From positions 619,501-683,500 of the forward strand of contig JAOTOL010001437.1 of NCBI GenBank assembly GCA_034440575.1: 64,000 bases of DNA, given 5' to 3'. Below, one piece after another: positions 35,876 through 46,256 of this stretch. Below the pieces are notes generated by a model, which was not told the DNA's origin, did not search any database, and was given only the letters and a program-made list of their open reading frames with translations. The position numbers were made by a program, and so were the translations under genes. The DNA is from Imbricaverruca yamaguchii (Eukaryota > Arthropoda > Thecostraca > Neoverrucidae). Within the stretch, counting starts at the first letter, position 1. Every line of letters starts with the position of its first letter.

Positions 35876-37062
35876 TGATAGCAGGCTGCAGCAGGCAGTG
35901 GCAGCAGACTGCAGCGGGTGGTGGCAGCAGGCTGCAGCGGGCAGTGGCAGCAGGCTGCAGCGGGTGGTGGCAGCAGGCTGCAGCGGGCGGTGGCAGCAGG
36001 CTGCAGCGGGTGGTGGCAGCAGGCTGCAGCGGGCAGTGGCAGCAGACTGCAGCGGGTGGTGGCAGCAGGCTGCAGCGGGTGGTGGCAGCAGGCTGCAGCG
36101 GGTGGTGGCAGCAGGCTGCAGCGGGTGGTGGTAGCAGGCTGCAGCGGGTGGTGGCAGCAGGCTGCAGCGGGTGGTGGCAGCATGATGCAGCGGGTGGTGG
36201 CAGCAGGCTGCAGTGGGTGGTGGCAGCAGGCTGCAGCGGGTGGTGGCAGCAGGCTGCAGCGGGTGGTGGCAGCAGACTGCAGCGGATAGTGGCAGCAGGC
36301 TGCGGCGGGTGGTGGCAGCAGGCTGCAGCAGGCTGCAGCGGGCGGTGGCAGCAGGCTGCAGCGGGTGGTGGCAGCAGGCCGCAGCGGGTGGTGGCAGCAG
36401 GCTGCAGCGGGTGGTGGCAGCAGGTTGCGGCGGGTGGTGGCAGCAGGCTGCAGCAGGCTGCAGCGGGCGGTGGCAGCAGGCTGCAACAGGTGATGACAGC
36501 AGGCTGCAGCGGGTGGTGACAGCAGGCTGCAGCGGATGGTGGCAGCAGGCTGCAGCGGGTGGTGGCAGCAGGCCGCAGCGGGTGGTGGCAGCAGGCTGCA
36601 GCGGGTGGTGGCAGCAGGCTGCGGCGGGTGGTGGCAGCAGGCTGCAGCAGGCTGCAGCGGGCGGTGGCAGCAGGCTGCAGCAGGCGATGGCAGCAGGCTG
36701 CAGCGGGTGGTGACAGCAGGCTGCAGCGGATGGTGGCAGCAGGCTGCAGCGGGTGGTGGCAGCAGGATGCAGCGGGTGGTGGCAGCAGGCTGCAGCGATT
36801 GGTGGCAGCAGGCAGCAGGGGGGGACAGGCCGCAGCGGGTGGTGGCAGCAGACTGCAGCGGGTGGTGGTAGCAGGCTGAGCGGGTGGCGGCAGCAGGATG
36901 AGCGGGTGGTGGCAGCAGGCTGCGCAGGGTGACAGAGGCAGCGGGCGGTGGCAGCAGGCTGCAGCGGGTGGTGGCAGCAGGCTGCAGCGGGTGGTGGCAG
37001 CAGGCTGCAGCAGGCTGTGGCAGCAGGCTGCAGCGGGTGGTGGGAGCAGGCTGCAGCGCGGA
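35876..37062. repeat. 23-bp minisatellite, about 51 copies
   Basis: The unit is GCAGCGGGTGGTGGCAGCAG plus GCT. Extra GCAGGCTGCA half-units recur at about 36,325, 36,450 and 36,645, which marks a longer period. Units near 36,820-36,960 carry deletions. Minus frames of up to 411 codons result from 23 bp cycling through three stop-free frames. Confidence 0.95.
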
Positions 37063-37104
37063 GTCAGTGTTTCCCTGCGATGGAATGATATTTAGAGGCA
37101 AAAA

Positions 37105-37205
37105 TCATATTTCCCATCCTCTCATTTCGTACACAATTTGTGAATCTCTGTTTCTGCGAATTCAAATATTTTAGTTTCAATTGGCTAGGGGTTGCGGAAT
37201 GTCAC
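37105..37205 (-). repeat. R1-flanking repeat segment, second copy
   Basis: The reverse complement contains CAACCCCTAGCCAATTGAAA, then CTAAAATATTTGAAT, matching 34,160-34,245. It lies directly next to the 23-bp array. Confidence 0.6.
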
Positions 37206-37584
37206 GAAGCAAGTGGTAAGTAGGCCATTTTCTAAAATCACATGTTTTGGCCGATACCGTCATGAATGCATTCCTTGGACTTCTAGAATCTGAAAAGATA
37301 TATCAGAAAGTGAATTTATGGCTGACGGTGTAGGAGGTGCAGGCTATTGAAAAGAACCATTTGTCGTGACATTTCAAAAGTACACGAGGCCATAACTCAA
37401 AACCCGATGGTCGGATCGGCCTATAAATTGCATAGATTGATACGCAGCACCTAGTGACCCTGTATGCTATAGTTATCGGAATCTGAGAGATGATGGTGTC
37501 ATTTCGGTCACTTCACTGGTTGGCCTGTCATGGAATGTACCAGTCACCAGCTAACCCGCCTAGCAAGTGGCTGAATGTAAGCGG
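37206..37584. other. no gene recognised
   Basis: Unique-looking sequence. It could include the body of the tRNA-like element that follows. Confidence 0.4.
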
Positions 37585-37665
37585 GTGAATCGTCTCGAAC
37601 CCTGTCTTGTCAGGGCGGGGGACCAGCGCAGGCCAGAGTTCTAATCAACTGAGCTACTAGGGCAG
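37585..37665 (-). ncRNA. tRNA-derived sequence, probably a SINE head
   Basis: On the minus strand, CCCTAGTAGCTCAGTTGATT, then AGAAC, matches the D-arm/A-box region of a tRNA. About 40 bp on, CAGGGTTCGAGACG matches the T-arm/B box. Overall spacing is tRNA-like, but the acceptor stem does not pair and the anticodon arm is not clear. It is therefore a decayed tRNA copy or a SINE promoter and not a working tRNA gene. No flanking duplication was found. Confidence 0.6.
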
Positions 37666-37799
37666 CTGTGTTGCTGTATGTGTACATGCGCCAAGGAATA
37701 TACGCTGTTAAAACTTCGTGTGCGCTACCAGACTGGTCGTGTCACCGCTCGTATGTCTATGTTGCGACTGTCTTGTACATTCCGCTCATCTTTTACTTT

Positions 37800-37905
37800 T
37801 TACATTTACTTGATACATCACATCATACTTGATGTGATACATTACATCATACTTGATGTGATACATTACATCATAATTTACTTGATACATTACACCATTT
37901 ACTTG
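37800..37905. repeat. about 27-bp AT-rich tandem repeat, 4 copies
   Basis: ACTTGATGTGATACATTACA, then TCAT, repeats with small changes and a shorter final unit. Confidence 0.85.
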
Positions 37906-38609
37906 ATTGCTATCTCCTTACTTCTCAACATTGGAGTGCTCAGGAGTATTTTACTAGTGATTAGGAGTATTTTACTACTGGCCGCTCCAACCGATACTGT
38001 TCAAACGTGGGTATTTATTAGTCGGGACTATTCCGCTGCAACCACTCTCTGAAGTTTTCGTTCGCGGTCCATTGTGAAAATACAACTAAGGTGACTCTGG
38101 TATGGCCATAGGCGCATCCATACGATGAACACCACCGTAAGCTCCATATTCATATAAAATATACGTAAAATCTCTAGGGAGAGCAAAGGTGCAAGCCTTA
38201 AATATGGTGCACATTTTGTTGAGAAGAAGGTGAGGGCAAGTCATATGTTTCATTTATTATCAGCGGTATCATTCATGAATGATTTCCATAATGGCCATAT
38301 GCTTCCTGGTATCCCACATGCATCCTTATATCTTGTTAAGCAAATATACGAGCTCTCTTTCACGAACTGAGACAATGCCTAGAGCAAACATCGCACATTT
38401 TCAGATTATGAACATGTCCTGCAGTAGGATGATGGCGTGGAGATAACTTTTAAAACGTATACACGCGGTAGCGCGTTTGGTGCATATTCGAGGCAATATT
38501 GAGAACGTCAGAGAGGTGTTGCCATCGCTGCTGGTCGTGCCACCTGCAGGGACCACGACCGCGACACCACCTCTCCCACCGCACTTCTGTCAACAAGGAC
38601 ATGGCGCCC
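37906..38609. other. no gene recognised
   Basis: Contains AGGAGTATTTTACTA twice near 37,950. Otherwise unique-looking. Confidence 0.45.
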
Positions 38610-39075
38610 GATCATGTGCCTGCGATACGGGGAGATGCCAGATCATGTGCCTGCGACACGGGAGGTGCCTGCGACACGGGGAGGTGCTCGATCATCTGCT
38701 TGCAGCATTGGAGATGCCCTAGCACGTGCCTACGACACGGGATATTCCCTATCATGTGCCTGCGTCACGGGGAAATGCCAGATCTTGTGCTTGCAGCCGT
38801 GAGATGCCCCACAATGTGCCTGCGACATGGGAGATGTCCCATCATGTGCCTGCAATACGGGAGATGCCCCATCATGTGCCTGCAATACGGGAGATGCTCC
38901 ATCATGTGCCTGCGACATGGGAGATGTCCCATTATGTACCTGCAATACGGGAGATTCCCCATCATGTGCCTGCGACACGGGAGATGTCCCATTATGTGCC
39001 TGCGACATGGGAGATCCCCCAGCATGTGCCTGTGACACGGGAGATTCCCCATCATGTGCCTGCGACCCGGGGGAG
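38610..39075. repeat. 30-bp minisatellite, about 15 copies
   Basis: The unit is TGCCTGCGACACGGGAGATG plus CCCCATCATG, with CGACACGG/CAATACGG/CGACATGG variants. Several frames on both strands are open because the length is divisible by three. Confidence 0.93.
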
Positions 39076-39544
39076 CAGTTCATCCCGCTCTTGCCCGCGC
39101 TCGCTCATGCGCCTAATGACGCGTTTCGTTGGTGTGATCCAAGGCTAGCTTAACGAAATGTTGCACTTACAACTAGCGTCAGCGCCTCCATCTGCCAGCT
39201 TCGTTTGGCCAGCCCAGGCGACAATCGACTGCGCATGCCTTCTGCTCCCTGGCGAAACAAACAGGCCTGACAAATGAATTTGGAAGTAGGGCAGCGCTAG
39301 CCCTGCGCCGATAAATTTCTCTGTTCGTGGTCTGTTTTTACCTCGCAAATTTCGGCAGGGCTTTGGAACTTGTTTACGACGCCGTCGGTCACGGCTTTGG
39401 CGGCAACATACCCCGTCGCGAGCGCAGGAGGACACTCCCGGAGACGGTGCGGCATCCTCATCCACAGGTGAACTCACTCTCAGTAAGTCGTCAAGTGCTA
39501 ACGATTGGCAAAGGTCACAGGGACCCATAGTTTGGTGTCGGCCC
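39076..39544. other. no gene recognised
   Basis: Spacer with short frames that continue into the next array. Confidence 0.5.
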
Positions 39545-40085
39545 GGACGAGATCCACCTGGGCAAGACCGAGTCCATCCTCTGCCCGGACGAGCTCCGCC
39601 TCTGGGCCCGGACGAGTTCCGCCTCCGGGTCCGGACGAGCTCCGCCTCTCGGCCCGGACGAGTCCGCCTCTCGGTCCGGACGAGCTCCGCCTCTCGGTCC
39701 GGACGAGTCACCTCTCGGCCCGGACGAGTTCCGCCTCTGGTCGGACCCGCCCGGACGAGTTCCGCCTCTGGGTCCGGACGAGCTCCGCCTCTCGGTCCGG
39801 ACGAGTTCCGCCTCTCGGCCCGGACGAGTTCCGCCTCTGGGCCCGGACGAGCTCCGCCTCTCGGCCCGGACGAGCTCCGCCTCTGGGCCCGGACGAGCTC
39901 CGCCTCTGGGCCCGGACGAGCTCCGCCTCTGGGCCCGGACGAGCTCCGCCTCTGGGCCCGGACGAGCTCCGCCTCTGGGCCCGGACGAGGTCCGCCTCTG
40001 GGCCCGGACGAGCTCCGCCTCTGGGCCCGGACGAGCTCCGCCTCTGGGCCCGGACGAGCTCCGCCTCTGGGCCCGGACGAGTCGG
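39545..40085. repeat. 23-bp GC-rich minisatellite, about 23 copies
   Basis: The unit is GGGCCCGGACGAGCTCCGCC plus TCT. The first half is variable (TCGGTCC, TCGGCCC, GTTCCGCC); the second half, from about 39,890, is nearly perfect. That pattern suggests recent homogenisation at one end. Confidence 0.95.
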
Positions 40086-40317
40086 GCGGCGGACCTGTGC
40101 GCCGTCGGCTGGCGACGCATGCCGTCACGCGCCGCCAGCCGATGCCTATCGGCCGGGCTGTGACAGCACAGTCAGCGCGGTGTGTCAATTACTGGTCACA
40201 CAGCGGCCGAGAACGGGCCGCCACTGGACTGACAGCAGCAATGGCCGCCTGCGACTCCACCACACACAGATACAGAGACTCTGCCTGCTGACTAGCATCA
40301 AGCGCCTCCCTCTCTCC

Positions 40318-41194
<877 letters not shown>

Positions 41195-41565
41195 CCCGCA
41201 CCGTCCGTAGTCTCTCGCACCATCTGTAGTCTCTCGTACCGTCCGTAGTCTCTCGCACCATCTGTAGTCTCTCGTACCGTCCGTAGTCTCTCGCACCGTC
41301 CGTAGTCTCTCGCACCGTCCGTAGTCTCTCGCACCGTCCGCGGTCTCTCGCACCGTCCGTAGTCTCTCGCACCATCTGTAGTCTCTCGTACCGTCCGTAG
41401 TCTCTCGCACCGTCCGTAGACTCTCGCACCGTCCGCGGTCTCTCGCCACCTCCGTAGTCTCTCGCACCGTCCGCGTCTCTCGCACCGTCCGTAGTTGGCG
41501 CCATCTCGCCTCGCACCGTCCGTAGTCTCTCGCACCGTCCGTAGTCCCTGCGCCATCTCCGTGGT
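41195..41565. repeat. 19-bp minisatellite, about 18 copies
   Basis: The unit is GTCTCTCGCACCGTCCGTA, with CATCTGTA and CGTACCG variants that alternate at the start of the array. Confidence 0.93.
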
Positions 41566-41639
41566 GTCTCCCGAGCCGCCACCGTCCTTCGTAGTCTCTC
41601 CCGAGCCGACACAGACCGCCGGGCAGTCTCTCCGTGTCC

Positions 41640-41965
41640 CGACTCCGTTCGGCCGTGTTGGCGCCATCTCCGTGGTGTCCCCGAGCCGACACAGACCACC
41701 GCCGGGCCGTGTTGGCGCCATCTCCGTGGTGTCCCCGAGCCGACACAGACCACCGCCGGGCCGTGTTGGCGCCATCTCCGTGGTGTCCCCGAGCCGACAC
41801 AGACCGCCGGGGGCCGTACCGTGTTGGCGCGACACAGACCGCCGTGCCGGCCGAAGGCCGTGTTGGCGCCATCTCCGTGGTGTCCCCGAGCCGACACAGA
41901 CCGCCGCCGGGCCGTGTTGGCGCCATCTCCGTGGTGTCCCCGAGCCGACACAGACCGCCGGTGGA
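41640..41965. repeat. 54-bp minisatellite, about 6 copies
   Basis: The unit contains GCCGTGTTGGCGCCATCTCC, GTGGTGTCCCCGAGCCGAC and ACAGACC(G/A)CCGCCGG. One copy near 41,820 has lost its central part. Confidence 0.93.
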
Positions 41966-43149
41966 GGTCGTCGTCGCCTTGAATTGGCCCGCCTTAGACG
42001 CCCAATCGTTCTCTATTGTTCTCCTTAAGATGTGTTAGCTAAACAAGATGCACAAAAACTGGCGGCGGGTCGGCCGAACGCGACGCACCGGATGCGGGCC
42101 AGCACGAGAGCGTGGTATTTGTGTGCCGGAGGCGTTGGTGGAGAGGGGAGGGGAGAGGAGGGGAGACTGGAGACGACTGGAGACGTCGATGGACGGGCAC
42201 TGTGAGAGAGATAGATGGCAAGGGGTGAGCGAGGTAGTTTCGGGTCGGTGGAGCAATGATAGAAATTATAATGCAGCAGAAAGTCAAGCAGAGAAGCGGA
42301 GAAACACAGTGAGCCAGAATTGATGCGCTCGGGAGGACGGTCTATCACCACACGGGTGCCAAACGAGGAATCAATCGCCCCCCTTGCCAGGTGGCTAACC
42401 GGACGTCCTAGAGAGATGGGGATAAACGAGCGTGTTGTGGCCAGCGATGCTTTCGAATTATTACTGTCTTATCAAGTACTGTCAATTCATTGCCGGTTGG
42501 GTTTGCTGGTGACCTTGCGGCTCAGGTCAAAGGCAAAATTGTCCATCAGATAGGCCTCTCTGTATTCCACGAGCTATAGACTGCCACATACCGGCCAAGC
42601 CCTCCTAAAACGTATTCCAGCTACCGTCATTCTCAATTGATTCCCAGTCAATCGCGGACCACCATTCACAGTCCGTCGCTGTCCCCTCATGATGTATGTT
42701 GATGTACCTATCACAGGTCAGGTCAAATCAGCATGGTGATCGCATTTATTGCATATTTAACATAGCTAGAATTGTAAAATGCTCAGTGGTTTTTGGTTAG
42801 CATGGACGCTTAATTACACAAAATATCTCATTGTGATCCAGGTGCACCCAAGAAAGGTCACTCGGTGTCAATTGAGGTGAGTGACCCTGAAAAGGTCCGG
42901 TTCATATTGGAATGCATGTAGCCTAACGTGCCGATGTTTGAAACATGCACTACAAGTCGTTGGATCTCCTCCTTAGTAAATATCCAGGAGCTGTACTCCA
43001 GTTCATAGCCAACTATGAAATGAAGTTCAGTAATGGTAGCACTTCGAAAGACTGCATCTCTCAGAAGCGGTGATCCGACTTTTACCTCATCTATCTCAGT
43101 GACCTCCAGGGATATCAAGATCAAACCAACACCAAAAGATTTGAGAAAA
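41966..43149. other. no gene recognised
   Basis: Short frames only (up to 134 codons where they enter the array). I see no motif or splice structure I can defend. Confidence 0.45.
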
Positions 43150-43290
43150 AAAACAATTTGTGACAGGTATGGATGTTTTGACAGGTACGGAAAATTTTCG
43201 CGGTGTTGCACCGCGCTGTTTTCTGCCTATTTTAGATAAACCTCAGCGTACTCTGCCCAATAGATCCCCGCCCCCACCCAAGCGTGTATT
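43150..43290 (+). mobile_element. R1 family terminal fragment (copy d)
   Basis: TTTTCGCGGTGTTGCACCGC, then GCTGTTTTCTGCCTATTTTAG, then AAACCTCAGCG and CCCCGCCCCCACCC match the right end of R1 in plus orientation. Confidence 0.5.
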
Positions 43291-43724
43291 CAATGCAAAA
43301 TGGGCAGACAAAGGAATGGGGAATGTTTTATTTGGGGATTAGTGAATAGGAAGGGGTAAGTTAATAATTTGAAAGCAAAGCAAACTATAAATTCGATAAG
43401 GATAACAAGATGGTAGGAACATCCAGGAAATGGTATGAGAAAGAAGAGATATAGAGAGATTGTGGGGAAGGGGGGAGGGGAAGAGAAAAGAGATTGAAAG
43501 AGGAAGGGAGAGGGGGAGAAGAAGACATAAAAAAATGTTGATAGAGGAAGGGGCAGACAGGAAGAATGCAAAGAAAAGAAGGCGTGACATATTTCAGGGG
43601 AGAAATGAAAGGCGAAGTAGCAGACGCAGTTTCATTTGGCGACACTCCATTCTTTTCCACCATTCAAGTCCATAAATAACTATCTTAAAAAGATGAAGCG
43701 GCAAAGTCGCCGCAGCGTCGCGTG
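43291..43724. other. purine-rich stretch, no gene
   Basis: 43,430-43,560 is GA/GGA-rich without strict periodicity. The minus frames through it are Pro/Ser/Leu-rich artefacts. Confidence 0.5.
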
Positions 43725-44925
43725 CGCACGATCTCCGCCACCGTCCTAGCGGAACAGTCTGAGTCAGACGCGCACGATCTCCGCCACCGTCCTAGCGGAA
43801 CAGTCTGAGTCAGACGCGCACGATCTCCGCCACCGTCCTAGCGGAGCAGTCTGAGTCAGACGCGCACGATCTCCGCCACCGTCCTAGCGGAACAGTCTGA
43901 GTCAGACGCGCACGATCTCCGCCACCGTCCTAGCGGAACAGTCTGAGTCAGACGCGCACGATCTCCGCCACCGTCCTAGCGGAGCAGTCTGAGTCAGACG
44001 CGCACGATCTCCGCCACCGTCCTAGCGGAAAAGTTGGAGTGATCAGACGCGCACGATCTCCGCCACCGTCCTAGCGGAACAGCTTGAGTCAGACCCGCAC
44101 GATCTCTGCCACCGTCCTAGCGGAACAGTCTGAGTCAGACGCGCACGATCTCCGCCACCGTCCTAGCGGAACAGTCTGAGTCAGACGCGCACGATCTCCG
44201 CCACCGTCCTAGCGGAGCAGTCTGACTCAGACGCGCACGATCTCCGCCACCGTCCTAGCGGAGCAGTCTGAGTCAGACGCGCACGATCTCCGCCACCGTC
44301 CTAGCGGAGAGTCGACGCGCACGATCTCCGCCACCGTCAGGGAGCAGTCTGAGTCAGACGCGAACGATCTCCGCCACCGTCCTAGCGGAACAGTTTGAGT
44401 CAGACGCGCACGATCTCCGCCACCGTCTAGCGGAACAGTCTGAGTCAGACGCGCACGATCTCCGCCACCGTCCTAGCGGAACAGTTTGAGTCAGACGCGC
44501 ACGATCTCCGCCACCGTCTAGCGGAACAGTCTGAGTCAGACGCGCACGATCTCCGCCACCGTCTAGTGGAGCAGTCTGAGTCAGACGCGCACGATCTCCG
44601 CCACCGTCCTAGCGGAGCAGTCTGAGTCAGACGCGCACGATCTCCGCCACCGTCCTAGCGGACAGTCTGAGTCAGACGCGCACGATCTCCGCCACCGTCC
44701 TAGCGGAACAGTTTGAGTCAGACGCGCACGATCTCCGCCACCGTCCTAGCGGAACAGTCTGAGTCAGACGCGCACGATCTCCGCCACCGTCCTAGCGGAA
44801 CAGTCTGAGTCAGACGCGCACGATCTCCGCCACCGTCCTAGCGGAACAGTCTGAGTCAGACGCGCACGATCTCCGCCACCGTCCTAGCGGAACAGCTTGA
44901 GTCAGACGCGCACGATTGCGGCCAA
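43725..44925. repeat. 46-bp minisatellite, about 26 copies
   Basis: The unit contains GCACGATCTCCGCCACCGTC, CTAGCGGAACAGTCTGAGTC and AGACGC. Copies are very uniform, with GAGCAG/GAACAG and CTTGAG/TTTGAG/CTGAG variants and single-base deletions. Stops occur, so no long frame results. Regular spacing may suggest CRISPR, but no variable spacers separate the units. Confidence 0.97.
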
Positions 44926-45634
44926 CGCGAGCAGTTTGTTTATTTGCTCAGTGCCACCGGTGATCGACACGCAAACAAATAACTCACGCCTGGTGGCCTG
45001 ATTGGCCGGGCACCGCCACAAGTCGCCACTCAACGACAACAGCGTGGGAAGTGGACAGCTCTCGGTGGAAATCGTCCGCGCTGAACTTCCACAACAGTTT
45101 TTTCCCCGATGCGGCAGCTGTTTTCGTGCGGTGTTGTGATTCTTTGCCATGTGTTCTATAGCTTCGTTCGTCGTCTTTGGCGCATTTCGCGCCGCAGTGG
45201 TAGTTCCCAGAGCGGCCCTGGCCTCCAACCCTGTTTTCGCCCTACTTGTCGCCCTGCACGGTTTATGTGTCACTCACTTAGTCGGTTTGTCAGTTTCGTC
45301 GGGCCGATATGTCTGTCAGCCGGCACATCGTAGCTGCCGCCGTCTCGCCGCCACCGTGGTTTGCGTTGCACCAGTTGTCTGTCGCCAGCCCATTCGGCCG
45401 AATGCGTGCGGCCATTATACGTGCAGCTAAATCGCTCTCACGCACTCTCCAAAATAGCCCGGGCACCCAGTGGAAGGCGCACTCTGTCCACCCAGCACAC
45501 ACGCACGCGCAGCACATACACACAGATACACTCAGGCCGGGGTGGTCGCTCTTCGTCTCCATCGACGTCTCGCTCCGTGACAGGCGACTCCATCAAGGTG
45601 GTGCTGGACGGAGACGCCCTCGGCTCGTTGCAGC
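44926..45634. other. no gene recognised
   Basis: CpG-rich spacer with overlapping short frames. I could not support an exon. Confidence 0.45.
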
Positions 45635-46098
45635 CCGGCTCCCCGCTCCGATACCAGGCGTCCGCAGCCCGCTGCAGCCCCGCCCCCCGCTCCGACACCA
45701 GGCGTCCGCAGCCCGCTGCAGCCCGGCTCCCCGCTCCGACACCAGGCGTCCGCAGCCCGCTGTAGCCCCGCCCCCCGCTCCGACACCAGGCATCCGCGGC
45801 TCGCTGCAGCCCCCCGCTCCGACACCAGGCGTCCGCGGCTTGCTGCAGCCCCGCCCCCGCTCCGACACGCTCCCGCCCCCGCTCCGACACCAGGCATCCG
45901 CTCCGCCCCCCCGCTCCGACACCAGGCGTCCGCACCGCTGGCCGCCCCCGCTCCGACACCAGGCATCCGCAGCTCGCTGCAGCCCCGCTCCCCGCTCCCC
46001 GCTCCCCGCTCCGACACCAGGCATCCGCAGCTCGCTGCAGCCCCCAGCCCCGCCCCCGCTCCGACACCAGGCATCCGCGGCTCGCTGCAGCCCCCCAG
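45635..46098. repeat. about 43-bp GC-rich minisatellite, about 11 copies
   Basis: The unit contains CCGCTCCGACACCAGGCGTC, CGCAGCCCGCTGCAGCC and a C-rich end. Unit lengths vary (about 25-45 bp), with deletions around 45,860-45,990. Confidence 0.92.
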
Positions 46099-46109
46099 AT
46101 TTCGTGTGA

Positions 46110-46245
46110 AGACTTAGGCCCCGACAGTGTTGTCGTGGCGCGAGTTTAGGCTCCGGAGAGTGTCATCGTGGTGCGGGCTTGAGGCTCTAGACACTGTTGC
46201 CATGACGCCGGCTTCGGCTCCGGATATTGCTCCCGCGACCTAGTG
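46110..46245. repeat. degenerate about 34-bp repeat, 4 copies
   Basis: AGGC(C/T)C...GTGTTGTCGTGGCGCG-like units (AGGCTCCGGAGAGTGTCATC, AGGCTCTAGACACTGTTGCC) lie between the 43-bp and 61-bp arrays. Confidence 0.65.
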
Positions 46246-46256
46246 AGGTTAGGACG

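Noticed and set aside
43725..44925. Possible CRISPR array from the regular 46-bp period
   Set aside because: Whole units are repeated without variable spacers, the context is eukaryotic, and there are no cas genes.
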